From the NCBI GenBank assembly GCA_007130585.1, contig SLSE01000023.1:1-13447 (forward strand): a stretch of 13,447 nt of DNA. Direction: 5' to 3'. Positions within the stretch are counted from its first letter, which is position 1. The number at the start of each line of letters is the position of its first letter. Of this stretch, positions 1-6,434 are shown in pieces. The notes under the pieces are model-generated. The model did no database searches. It was not told the DNA's origin and was given only the letters and a program-made list of their open reading frames with translations. Both the position numbers and the translations under genes were made by a program. This DNA is from Syntrophomonadaceae bacterium (GTDB lineage Bacteria; Bacillota; Dethiobacteria; DTU022).

Positions 1-78
1 AAAGAGCCTTCTCCCCGGCCCCGCAAAGAGCTTGACGATATAGTTTTCGAGGAGCAGTGGGGGCAGCCGGCCAAATAA
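1..78 (+). CDS. rnr: C-terminal tail of an upstream gene, probably ribonuclease R (partial)
   Basis: Frame 1 is open from the window edge and ends in TAA at 76-78, giving 25 residues, charged and rich in K, E, P and R (starts KEPSPRPRKELDD, ends GQPAK). No domain is visible. The gene call rests on position: smpB starts 46 bases downstream, and in Firmicutes rnr commonly lies directly before smpB, often with a low-complexity charged C-terminal tail. What is seen is only an in-frame tail and a stop; the identity is inferred. Confidence 0.5.
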   Translation, partial: KEPSPRPRKELDDIVFEEQWGQPAK

Positions 79-123
79 AACAGGTGCCAGTAAAAAATAC
101 CGTTTAACGGAGAACCAGACAAC

Positions 124-582
124 GTGGAAAAAGTAATCAGCAAGAATCGCAAAGCGCTGCACGATTATCATGTCGAGGAAACCTACGAGGCCGGGATTGT
201 TTTAACGGGCACAGAGGTTAAATCTGTACGCAACAGCAGGGTAAACCTGAAAGACAGCTTTGCCAAAGTTGAAGGCGGCGAGCTTTTCCTCTACAACATG
301 CATATCAGCCCGTACGACCCCGGCAACCGTTTTAACCATGAACCGCTGCGCGTCAGGAAACTGCTGATGCATAAGAGTGAAATCGGTCGGTTGGCCGGTA
401 AAATCCAGGAAAAGGGCTATGCCCTGATCCCCCTGAAAATATACTTCAGGGGCAGCCTGATCAAGATTGAACTGGGCCTGGCCCGCGGCAAAAAACTTTA
501 TGATAAGCGGCGCGACATTGCAGAAAAGGACAGCAAGCGCGAAATGGAAAGGGAATTCCGGCGCAGGCAGAAACAGGAGTAA
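124..582 (+). CDS. smpB: SsrA-binding protein SmpB
   Basis: SmpB binds the tRNA-like domain of tmRNA and delivers it to stalled ribosomes for trans-translation. The 152-residue product has the family's usual length and hallmarks: the N-terminal ISKNRKALHDYHVEETYEAG stretch, a GTEVKSVR motif near residue 30, an LLMHKSEI segment near residue 80, GYALIPLKIYF near residue 100, and a basic tail (ARGKKLYDKRRDIAEKD, then RRRQKQE) that enters the decoding centre in characterised SmpB proteins. The start is GTG, with a CGGAGA ribosome binding site at 108-113 about ten bases upstream. Its RNA partner ssrA begins about 100 bases downstream from its own promoter, so protein and RNA are adjacent. Identification is very secure. 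Confidence 0.97.
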   Translation: MEKVISKNRKALHDYHVEETYEAGIVLTGTEVKSVRNSRVNLKDSFAKVEGGELFLYNMHISPYDPGNRFNHEPLRVRKLLMHKSEIGRLAGKIQEKGYALIPLKIYFRGSLIKIELGLARGKKLYDKRRDIAEKDSKREMEREFRRRQKQE

Positions 583-618
583 AGCCGCAGCATATATTCC
601 GGCTTCAGGAACGGCTGG

Positions 619-647
619 TTGAAAATAACCCGTAATTGCTGTATAAT
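619..647 (+). promoter_or_regulatory. Sigma-A promoter of ssrA
   Basis: The -35 box TTGAAA (619-624) and the -10 box TATAAT (642-647) are separated by 17 bases, close to the ideal vegetative promoter. Transcription would start near 654, about 30 bases before the mature tmRNA 5' end. This fits a precursor trimmed by RNase P. Confidence 0.8.
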
Positions 648-685
648 ATGGCTGTAAGCAGCCGAGTCGAAAAAACAAAAAGCCA

Positions 686-1039
686 GGGGGCGTTTTGGAT
701 TCGACGGGGGTTGTGGACGCAGGAGTTGCAAGTCCAGGACCATGCCCTGGATAAAACATGGAACGGCTATAAACGCCAAACCTAATTACGCACTCGCTGC
801 TTAAATAAAAGTAGCGCATCCCTCCTTTCCCCGGCCGGGGGAAAGAACAGGGGTGTCACTAATCCGGCCTACCGTTACCGCGGTTGTCCCACCGCTGTAA
901 CGGGAAACCTAACGGGACTGGCGCCGGAGGATCCTGTTTCGGGGAGCCACTGGCGCAAGAAACAAATCCGGAACTAAGCCTGTAGATACTCCTGTAGCCG
1001 GGCCTTCGGACGCGGGTTCGATTCCCGCCGCCTCCACCA
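686..1039 (+). ncRNA. ssrA: Transfer-messenger RNA (tmRNA)
   Basis: tmRNA rescues stalled ribosomes by acting first as alanyl-tRNA and then as mRNA for a degradation tag. The 5' end GGGGGCGTTTTGGATTCGACGG (686 onward) is the classic tmRNA start. Its first seven bases pair with CGCCTCC at 1029-1035 to form the acceptor stem, followed by discriminator A and an encoded CCA at 1037-1039. The T-arm sequence GCGGGTTCGATTCCCGC lies just before. The tag reading frame is probably GCC at 775 to the TAA stop at 802-804, encoding AKPNYALAA, so the full tag would be A-AKPNYALAA with the charged alanine. The stop codon is followed by AATAA in the usual style. Length is 354 bases, normal for a one-piece tmRNA. 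The resume codon is inferred from the TAAAC/GCC context and the YALAA ending. Confidence 0.96.
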
Positions 1040-1054
1040 ATTAAAGATTGTAAC

Positions 1055-1083
1055 AGCGTGAGCCTTATATAGGTTCGCGTTTT
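1055..1083 (+). terminator. Probable terminator after ssrA
   Basis: The left arm at 1055-1064 can pair with 1072-1081 around a TTATATA loop, giving about ten pairs including three G-U pairs, with the helix running into a short TTTT tract (1080-1083). It lies 15 bases after the encoded CCA of tmRNA. The U-tract is short, so strength is uncertain. Confidence 0.45.
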
Positions 1084-1093
1084 GCTGTACCGG

Positions 1094-1132
1094 GGGGACG
1101 GGATTGTCGACAACTTCCTCAGCCCCGTCCCC
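1094..1132. repeat. GGGGACGGG palindromic intergenic element, copy A
   Basis: The arm GGGGACGGG (1094-1102) is the reverse complement of CCCGTCCCC (1124-1132). Between them is a ten-base perfect palindrome, TTGTCGACAA (1104-1113). The same architecture (GGGGACGGG arm, TTGTC..ACAAC centre, CCCGTCCCC arm, then CTG and CAAT) recurs at 3895-3957. It is a small dispersed repeat between ssrA and the next gene, with no U-tract typical of an intrinsic terminator. Confidence 0.7.
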
Positions 1133-1187
1133 TGGCAATCTCGGTCCTGGTAAATATGTGGCTATCTATTACCCCGGAGATAACAAG

Positions 1188-1196
1188 TGTGATAAT
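1188..1196 (+). promoter_or_regulatory. Possible extended -10 promoter for the acyltransferase-like gene
   Basis: TGT directly precedes GATAAT (1191-1196), an extended -10 element. The -35 position (TTACCC around 1169) is poor. It would give a leader of about 40 bases before the start at 1245. Weak support. Confidence 0.3.
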
Positions 1197-1244
1197 ATAT
1201 AGTGGTATAAATTCCTATTAATATACTAACTATGAAAAGAGAAT

Positions 1245-2366
1245 ATGATGAAGAGATATAACTCTATCGATATCCTGCGCACCCTCGCTATTATTGGCAT
1301 GATTCAGGTGCATGTTACAGAATTTCTATCCGGTTACTACGATAGTTATACTGTACTATTCCGGCTTTCTGATTTGGTCGGTTCTTTTCCGGCCCCGCTG
1401 TTTACATTCCTGGTCGGCTTGAGCCTCTTTGTATCGGTAAACAGGCAGGAGGTAAAAGGTGTAGTTAGTACACAGGTTGCCGACAGAAACCTGCGCCGGG
1501 GGATTGCAATATTTTTCTTTGGTCTTCTCTTTGCCACATTTATCTGGATGCCCGAGGAAGTTTTCGGATGGGATATCCTCACATTGATCGGAGCTTCCCT
1601 GCTGATCCTTTTTCCTCTCAGGAAAATCGGGTCCGCAAGATTGACCATAATTGCCGGATTCATCATAATAGTCAGCCCAATAATCAGATTTTATACAGAC
1701 TATCACAGCCACTGGAACCAGTGGGGAGAATATATCCCTTCATTCGAGATGCAGGGAATGCTAACAGGCTTTTTCGCCAATGGCTACTTTCCTTTGCTCC
1801 CCTGGCTTGTCTTTCCCCTGAGCGGTTACCTGGTAGGGAAGACTTGCTTTGGAGGCCGTGAACTTCGGATCCCGGGAGCTTTACTGCTGGCCGGTGGCGC
1901 CTTGATCCTCCTGTCGCTGATTATGATCTTTATAGCATCAACTTTTGAACTGCAGGGGTTAATCGCCGATTATATCGCCCCTTTTACTTTCTATCCTGCC
2001 TCAACTTCCTTCATCTTTTTGGCCTCGGGTATCAATATTCTTCTCTTCGTAATCTTTTTCCGGTTTTTTGATCTGAAGGAGAGAGCAAAAGATAATAGCT
2101 TTCTTATTTTCTGCAGGCGTTACAGTCGTTATGCTCTCACTGCTTACGTTGTTCATCATGCAGTTTTTGTCTGGCCTCTTTTGATTGCTGCTGCTTATAC
2201 CGGCAAACTGTACAGGTGGCAATATTATGGCGAAGTGATGCCTACAGCCTACTCGCTGCTGCTGTCCTTTTTATTTGTTGCCCTATTTTACATGGTTATA
2301 ATTGTTTGGGATAAGCGCGAAGGGCGTTACAGCTTCGAATGGTTCCTGCGAAGATTGACTGGATAG
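1245..2366 (+). CDS. Membrane acyltransferase-like protein (HGSNAT/DUF1624-DUF418 type)
   Basis: The 373-residue product has about ten hydrophobic segments, near residues 8-28, 45-66, 86-105, 110-127, 131-150, 175-198, 210-232, 248-272, 293-318 and 334-355. The N-terminus SIDILRTLAIIGMIQVHV matches the D-x-L-R...H opening of multi-helix acyltransferases related to heparan-alpha-glucosaminide N-acetyltransferase. FPLLPWLVFPLSGYLVG near residues 181-197 resembles the 'PLLPW...GYxxG' block of that superfamily, and the end (YALTAYVVHH, then RYSFEWFLRRLTG) resembles DUF418-type C-termini. Such proteins are thought to move acyl groups onto envelope sugars or lipids; the substrate here is unknown. 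Two ATGs lie in tandem (1245, 1248) with only a weak AAAAGAGA ribosome binding site. The next gene is convergent, with a 21-base gap and a small AAGCAG/CTGCTT hairpin at the junction. Confidence 0.75.
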   Translation: MMKRYNSIDILRTLAIIGMIQVHVTEFLSGYYDSYTVLFRLSDLVGSFPAPLFTFLVGLSLFVSVNRQEVKGVVSTQVADRNLRRGIAIFFFGLLFATFIWMPEEVFGWDILTLIGASLLILFPLRKIGSARLTIIAGFIIIVSPIIRFYTDYHSHWNQWGEYIPSFEMQGMLTGFFANGYFPLLPWLVFPLSGYLVGKTCFGGRELRIPGALLLAGGALILLSLIMIFIASTFELQGLIADYIAPFTFYPASTSFIFLASGINILLFVIFFRFFDLKERAKDNSFLIFCRRYSRYALTAYVVHHAVFVWPLLIAAAYTGKLYRWQYYGEVMPTAYSLLLSFLFVALFYMVIIVWDKREGRYSFEWFLRRLTG

Positions 2367-2387
2367 CGCCTGACAAGGAGAAGCAGT

Positions 2388-3290
2388 TTATCCTGCTTTC
2401 CACATAATCAGGCCCAGGTTTACCGAGTATTCCTCACTGTAAAAACCGTTAACGGAATTCCCGGCAAAATAGTTTTCTATGGTCTGCTGCAGGGTTTTAT
2501 CAGGTTCTTTGTACAGGCTGAAGAAATCCAGGGCATTTGATATGGCCTTTTCTGTCGGCAGTGTTTCGCCCCACCGCTCTGTCCAGATCTCAAGGTTAGG
2601 TTGACACCCGCTGGAATACAGGTAACCGTAGGGGAGAATAATGCTGTAATATGCGAGCGGTATTTCTTCAAAGAATATTTCTTTCCACAGGTTTGATCTT
2701 GCGGGACTGTGGCTGCTATTTGCGGCTACATCACAGAACAGGCAATACCCTCTCGACGAAGCCGCCATGGCTTCCAGGGCTTCCGGGCTGCGTAACCCGG
2801 GGTTCAGGGAGGCAAATGCAAGATCGAAAGATTTATTCTCGATCGCGCCCTCCAGGTTAGCCTGTTTCCATTCTTTATGTAAAGTCCTGATGCCTGTAAT
2901 ATTATTTTTTGCGATTTTATCTTTCAGTTTTTCCAGCAAAGGCGCAGCCGGCTCCAGGGCAGTTACCGCTGCCCCTTTAGCTGCAAAGTCCAGGCTGAGA
3001 TCACCGATCCCGCAGCCGATGTCCAGAACTTTTTTGCCTTTGAGGTTGAATTTCTCTTTTCCGAGAAGGTTAATCGCCTTATCAGCCCTTAATTTGTGTC
3101 TCCCCTGCCGGGATATCTGTTCAAAAATATCAGCCATCCTGCCCCAATAATTGAATATGTCAGCATCAGGGCGCTGCCTGGCAAAATGCGATTTTTCGTT
3201 GGCCGCGCGCCAGGTTTCCATCCAAAATTGAGGGCTGTTAATTAATTCCGGGTTTTCGTGGATGTTGCTGCAGTCTTCGATGACTAACAC
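2388..3290 (-). CDS. Class I SAM-dependent methyltransferase, substrate unknown
   Basis: About 300 residues from the proposed GTG start at 3290. The SAM-binding motif VLDIGCGIGD is at residues 88-97, followed by AVTALEP (acidic end of strand 2) and FDLAFASLNPG (motif near strand 4), so the Rossmann-type methyltransferase fold is clear. The N-terminal FWMETWRAANEK plus a downstream YWGRMADIFEQ pattern is typical of a stand-alone methyltransferase group in anaerobic Firmicutes and archaea. The frame stays open upstream to a TTG at 3368, but a TATAAT box and a GGGGGAG ribosome binding site sit inside that extension, so a longer protein is unlikely. The GTG lies abnormally close to the GGGGGAG, so the exact start is unsure. 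The gene is convergent with the acyltransferase-like gene. The methyl acceptor cannot be told. Confidence 0.85.
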   Translation of the reverse strand: MLVIEDCSNIHENPELINSPQFWMETWRAANEKSHFARQRPDADIFNYWGRMADIFEQISRQGRHKLRADKAINLLGKEKFNLKGKKVLDIGCGIGDLSLDFAAKGAAVTALEPAAPLLEKLKDKIAKNNITGIRTLHKEWKQANLEGAIENKSFDLAFASLNPGLRSPEALEAMAASSRGYCLFCDVAANSSHSPARSNLWKEIFFEEIPLAYYSIILPYGYLYSSGCQPNLEIWTERWGETLPTEKAISNALDFFSLYKEPDKTLQQTIENYFAGNSVNGFYSEEYSVNLGLIMWKAG

Positions 3291-3321
3291 TCCCCCATCA
3301 GGTGCTGTCTCTCTGTGCAGT

Positions 3322-3327
3322 ATTATA
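3322..3327 (-). promoter_or_regulatory. -10 box of the methyltransferase gene
   Basis: On the minus strand the hexamer TATAAT occupies 3327-3322 in the context AGTATAATAC. A -35 match is poor (T-rich run near 3345-3350). Transcription would begin near 3315, leaving about 25 bases before the GTG at 3290, with a GGGGGAG ribosome binding site at 3290-3296. Confidence 0.55.
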
Positions 3328-3421
3328 CTAGAGCTTGCTGAACAAAAAAATAGTCTTTTAAAAAACAAAATTGGTCAGTTGTGACCATTTAATCGTTTCG
3401 CTATGATTTGCTATAACAAAC

Positions 3422-3450
3422 TTGCATTAAAGATGTATTAAGGATAAAAT
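3422..3450 (+). promoter_or_regulatory. Possible distal promoter upstream of the small membrane genes
   Basis: TTGCAT (3422-3427) and TAAAAT (3445-3450) are spaced by 17 bases in an AT-rich divergent intergenic stretch. It would be a second, upstream start for the small genes at 3601 and 3821. Confidence 0.35.
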
Positions 3451-3516
3451 TTATTTACAGACATTTATTGAAATTATAAACACTGCCATAAATACCCCAG
3501 TTGAAAAATACACCTC

Positions 3517-3544
3517 TTGCTGAAGTAAGAACTTCAATTATAAT
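3517..3544 (+). promoter_or_regulatory. Promoter of the DUF3096-like small gene
   Basis: TTGCTG (3517-3522) and TATAAT (3539-3544) are separated by 16 bases. Transcription would begin near 3551, leaving a leader of about 50 bases before the ATG at 3601. Confidence 0.6.
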
Positions 3545-3600
3545 ACACTCCTCCCTGTTGGAACGGATCATTGTTTAAGGAAAGGAGGTTAGGCTTTATT

Positions 3601-3741
3601 ATGGAGCTCAGTGGCGTGACGGTGGGAATCATTACAGTTGCTTTCGGCGTGGTTATCATGATATTTCCCAAGATTATTAACTATCTCATCGGTATTTACC
3701 TGATTATTATAGGGGCCCTTGCTATTTTTCAGGGCTTGTAA
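3601..3741 (+). CDS. Small membrane protein, DUF3096-like (46 residues)
   Basis: The reading frame ATG 3601 to TAA 3739-3741 encodes 46 residues that form two hydrophobic helices: VGIITVAFGVVIMIFP at residues 8-23, and YLIGIYLIIIGALAIFQGL at residues 28-46, joined by KIIN. The pattern 'I..G..I...P...NY.I.IYLIIIG' is what I recall of DUF3096, a family of tiny two-helix membrane proteins of unknown function. An AAAGGAGG ribosome binding site (around 3581-3588) and a good promoter upstream support real expression. An 80-base gap separates it from a second tiny hydrophobic gene. The family assignment is from memory of the pattern; the gene itself is well supported. Confidence 0.75.
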   Translation: MELSGVTVGIITVAFGVVIMIFPKIINYLIGIYLIIIGALAIFQGL

Positions 3742-3820
3742 CCGGGAGATTGTTTAACTGAGATTAAATGATCTAAAGCTGTAAATTGCTTATAATTGGC
3801 CAAAGGAGGTTAAACTTAAA

Positions 3821-3895
3821 ATGCGTTCAATTATATACTTGATTGGACTGGTTGTAGTTATATTTTTCGTTCTCAGGTTTCTGGGCATAATTTAA
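3821..3895 (+). CDS. Very small single-helix membrane protein (24 residues)
   Basis: ATG 3821 to TAA 3893-3895 encodes 24 residues: a short MRSIIY start and one hydrophobic helix ending FLRFLGII-like (actual end LRFLGII). A near-perfect ribosome binding site, AAAGGAGGT at 3802-3810, sits eleven bases before the start, and a TATAAT hexamer lies at 3791-3796, though without a good -35 and very near the ribosome binding site. Similar 24-residue '..IIYLVGLIVVVLFILSFLGL' proteins occur, as far as I recall, in many bacteria with no known function. Its stop codon touches the palindromic repeat at 3895. The strong translation signals make it more than a chance frame, but no function can be given. Confidence 0.6.
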   Translation: MRSIIYLIGLVVVIFFVLRFLGII

Positions 3896-3957
3896 ATTGT
3901 CAGGGGACGTGTCAGGGGACGGGAGTAGTTGTCAACAACCCCGTCCCCCTGACAATT
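3895..3957. repeat. GGGGACGGG palindromic intergenic element, copy B, with duplicated arm
   Basis: The outer arm AATTGTCAGGGGACG (3895-3909) pairs with CGTCCCCCTGACAATT (3942-3957) with one bulged base. A second copy of the left arm, TGTCAGGGGACGGG, follows directly at 3910-3923, so either copy can pair with the single right arm. The centre holds GTTGTCAACAAC (3928-3939). It relates to copy A at 1094-1132. It fills the whole gap between the 24-residue gene (plus) and the convergent namZ gene (minus), so it may end transcripts from both sides, although it lacks a U-tract. Confidence 0.8.
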
Positions 3958-3961
3958 GATC

Positions 3962-5389
3962 TTAAGGGCCGTACTGCGGAAGGAGATAAGGCTGCCTGGT
4001 CTTTTTGAAATCCTCGATCCCGGGAGCAAAAAGTTGTTCGATCTCCCCGGGAGCCAGGCCCTGTTCCAGGTACTCGCCCATTTTTGCCGTGCCCATGATC
4101 TTATCAAACATGACAATAGTGCCGTTGCTTTTCGGTATATTAAAATCACCCAGGGAAAAGGCGTAGGTTAAAGCGTAAATACCTGTCCGGGCCGGATTGA
4201 AGCTGTGGTAATCGGTTATTTTCAGCCTGACCCCGCCTGCGTCACCTCTTTTTTCCGGGATAAACTCGATTCCGTCGAGGCCGGCATTGTTAAGCAGGGC
4301 GGCATACTGAACCTCGTTCAGGCCGTTTCCGCCGATCCACTTGAACCGGTCGGCCTGGAATACCCCGGTATTTTCTCCCAAACCGGTAGCCATGTAGCCA
4401 AATACCGAATCTATATCGGGGATATTGGGCGAAGTGCGTACCCAGGGAAGTCCGGTATCCTGGAAGATCATCCGGCGATTGTACCCTTCCATTGGAACCA
4501 CTGTTAGATCGGCATTGATCTTACGGTTAAAGTAGCGGCCCAGTTCTCCCACGGTCATGCCGTGGGCCATGGGCAGGATATCGACCCCGACAAAAGAGAT
4601 GAAGCGTTGTTCCATCATCGGGCCGTCGACGATTACCCCGCCAAGGGGGTTGGGGCGGTCGAGGACAACCACGGGCAGGTTATATTCTGCTGCCGCCTGC
4701 ATGCAGTAATTCAAAGTTGAGATGTAGGTATAGGAGCGGGCGCCAATATCCTGGATATCGTATAAAAGAATATCGATATCTTTCAGCATATCAGCGGCAG
4801 GCTTCCTGGTCGCACCGTAAAGGCTGTAGACGGGGATGCCGAGTTCGGGGTGGATATACGATTCGACATATTCGCCGGCTTTGGCGGTGCCGTCGATCCC
4901 ATGTTCCGGTCCGTAGAGAGCTACGAGATCGACATCTTCAGCTTCATGCAGGAGATCGATGGTGCTGATCCCCCGGCTGTTGACGCCGCTCTGGTTGGTA
5001 ACCAGTCCAACCTTTTTGTCCCGCACCAGGTGGCGCATCTTATCCATAAGCACTTCGCTGCCCAGCCTGAAATCTTCATCAAAGCGATCAGTCAGCCCCA
5101 GGATGTATCTCATGATCCCGGTTACATCTCTGACGTTGATCTCTCCATCGCCTGTAACATCGGCGGCAGCAAGCTGATCAGGATTAAGAGTACGCAGTTT
5201 GAGTATATATTGCATAACCATGACGGCATCCCGGATATTAATACTTCCGTCTCCGGTTACGTCCCCCTTGACCGGATTAGAGGCAAAAGAAAGCGCCGGC
5301 GCCAGGTTGCTGAACAGCAGGAAAACCATGGCAAGCATTAAAGTTTTCATTTTTAATTTTTTAGCGGACTTGCAGCTGCCTGTTAGCAT
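3962..5389 (-). CDS. namZ: Secreted dockerin-NamZ protein: exo-beta-N-acetylmuramidase (DUF1343)
   Basis: NamZ/DUF1343 enzymes (Bacillus subtilis YbbC) remove terminal MurNAc from peptidoglycan fragments outside the cytoplasm. The 475-residue product begins with a signal peptide (KKLKMK, then a hydrophobic core at residues 16-36 ending LSFA). A type I dockerin follows, with two calcium-loop repeats: GDVTGDGSINIRD at 42-54 and ADVTGDGEINVRD at 76-88, each followed by a (M)xYIL helix. The DUF1343 domain starts near residue 110, with VGLVTNQSG at 127-135, LYGPEHG at 158-164 (the E-H pair is linked to catalysis in the family), DIQDIGARSYTY, DRPNPLGG and TSPNIPD. The start is ATG 5389: an AAGGAG ribosome binding site precedes it, and this site falls inside the codons of the upstream in-frame ATG at 5404. 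No cohesin or scaffoldin is in the window. The N-terminal dockerin is the odd feature. Confidence 0.92.
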   Translation of the reverse strand: MLTGSCKSAKKLKMKTLMLAMVFLLFSNLAPALSFASNPVKGDVTGDGSINIRDAVMVMQYILKLRTLNPDQLAAADVTGDGEINVRDVTGIMRYILGLTDRFDEDFRLGSEVLMDKMRHLVRDKKVGLVTNQSGVNSRGISTIDLLHEAEDVDLVALYGPEHGIDGTAKAGEYVESYIHPELGIPVYSLYGATRKPAADMLKDIDILLYDIQDIGARSYTYISTLNYCMQAAAEYNLPVVVLDRPNPLGGVIVDGPMMEQRFISFVGVDILPMAHGMTVGELGRYFNRKINADLTVVPMEGYNRRMIFQDTGLPWVRTSPNIPDIDSVFGYMATGLGENTGVFQADRFKWIGGNGLNEVQYAALLNNAGLDGIEFIPEKRGDAGGVRLKITDYHSFNPARTGIYALTYAFSLGDFNIPKSNGTIVMFDKIMGTAKMGEYLEQGLAPGEIEQLFAPGIEDFKKTRQPYLLPQYGP

Positions 5390-5654
5390 TGTGATCTCCT
5401 TCATTTCTTGTGATGTTAATTGTGTTTATTCGCTGCCGGGCACGTTATTCCTCTTGCGGCAGTAATTGCAGTACTGTGCCGGGCTACCGGAAGATCAATT
5501 CCGGGTTGTAACCTTGTTTTCACGTGGATTGCAGACCCCCTGCGGGTTAACTGCGGGGCCGATATTAAACCGGTATGATACGGCAGGGCTGCGGGTCAGG
5601 CGGCCCGGAAGCCTGAGCGGAGGATATGATATACTCAAAAAACAGGAGATACTT

Positions 5655-6299
5655 ATGACTGAAGATGAATATATTAAGAATTTGTATATCCGGGAAGATG
5701 CTGTGCTTGAGAAAGTAAAGAGATCCATGGTTGATAACGACATGCCCCGGATTGCCCTGCCTCCTGATTCAGCCAAGCTGCTTTACCTGCTGGCCAGGAT
5801 AAGAGGGGCTAAAAAGATTCTTGAAATTGGCACCCTGGCCGGCTACAGCACGATCTGGCTGGCCCGCGCGCTGCCGGAAGGCGGTTCGGTGCTCACGCTG
5901 GAGCTCGAGGAGGACTTTGCCCGGGTTGCGAGCCAGAACTTTGCTATGGCTGGTGTTAAAGATAAGATCACTATCAGGGTCGGTGAAGCCCTCAACTCTT
6001 TAAGAAACCTGCGTGATTCGGGCGAAACCTTCGATTTCTTTTTTATTGACGCCGATAAAATTCATTATCCCGATTACCTGGAGATGGTCATAGAGATGGC
6101 TGAACCGGGAGCGTTGATTACCGCTGATAATACCTTCTGGGGGGGCAGGGTTCTTGACCCTGCCGACAAAGAAGAAACCACAGAAAAAATCCGCCGGTTT
6201 AACCGGATGCTCTCCGCCGGGGAGCGGTTGGAAGCCATAATTGTTCCCACCGGTGACGGACTGGCCGTGGCCAGGGTAAAAGACCTACCGGGGAACTAA
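5655..6299 (+). CDS. O-methyltransferase, class I SAM-dependent (caffeoyl-CoA type family)
   Basis: The 214-residue product has the length of bacterial members of the PF01596 family (COMT-like, metal-dependent). SAM motif I, ILEIGTLAGYS, is at residues 55-65; the strand-2 acidic stretch LTLELEEDFA is at 80-89; and metal-site motifs FIDADK (130-135) and TADN (157-160) supply the aspartates and asparagine that bind the divalent ion in this family. The start ATG 5655 has an AGGAG ribosome binding site at 5644-5648. The frame is open upstream to 5466, but that extension has no ribosome binding site and encodes a sequence of non-protein character. Bacterial homologues methylate catechols, hydroxyl groups of small phenolics, or tRNA hydroxyuridine (TrmR); the substrate here is not determined. 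The gene ends at a shared terminator facing csp. Confidence 0.9.
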   Translation: MTEDEYIKNLYIREDAVLEKVKRSMVDNDMPRIALPPDSAKLLYLLARIRGAKKILEIGTLAGYSTIWLARALPEGGSVLTLELEEDFARVASQNFAMAGVKDKITIRVGEALNSLRNLRDSGETFDFFFIDADKIHYPDYLEMVIEMAEPGALITADNTFWGGRVLDPADKEETTEKIRRFNRMLSAGERLEAIIVPTGDGLAVARVKDLPGN

Positions 6300-6365
6300 G
6301 GACAGGCCCTGAAAAGCGGATTTGGCATATTCAGGACCTGTGAGGCTTATCCCATTATAAGCTAT

Positions 6366-6411
6366 AAAAATGAGGGCATTTCCATAAAGTCCGGAAAATG
6401 CCCTCATTTTA
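6366..6411. terminator. Bidirectional intrinsic terminator between the O-methyltransferase and csp genes
   Basis: AAAATGAGGGCATTT (6367-6381) pairs with AAATGCCCTCATTTT (6396-6410), extended by CC/GG across one bulge, around a short loop. A-rich and T-rich flanks give a U-tract in both directions, fitting the convergent genes on either side. Confidence 0.85.
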
Positions 6412-6434
6412 TTCCGTTATGCTCTTAGTTGAAA

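Noticed and set aside
202..819. Long open frame on the minus strand across smpB and ssrA
   Set aside because: It lies opposite smpB and tmRNA, both certain, and its sequence shows no protein family character or ribosome binding site.
4850..5341. 163-codon open frame on the plus strand within namZ
   Set aside because: It is the antisense shadow of the dockerin and NamZ domains, which are unambiguous on the minus strand.
5540..5640. GC-rich hairpins before the O-methyltransferase gene as a possible SAM or SAH riboswitch
   Set aside because: Some short stems (CAGGC/GCCTG) and a repeated CTGCGGGT can be drawn, but no known riboswitch core could be matched.
5466..5654. Upstream extension of the O-methyltransferase frame
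   Set aside because: No ribosome binding site at the upstream start, non-protein-like residues, and a clear AGGAG plus ATG at 5655 matching the family's usual length.
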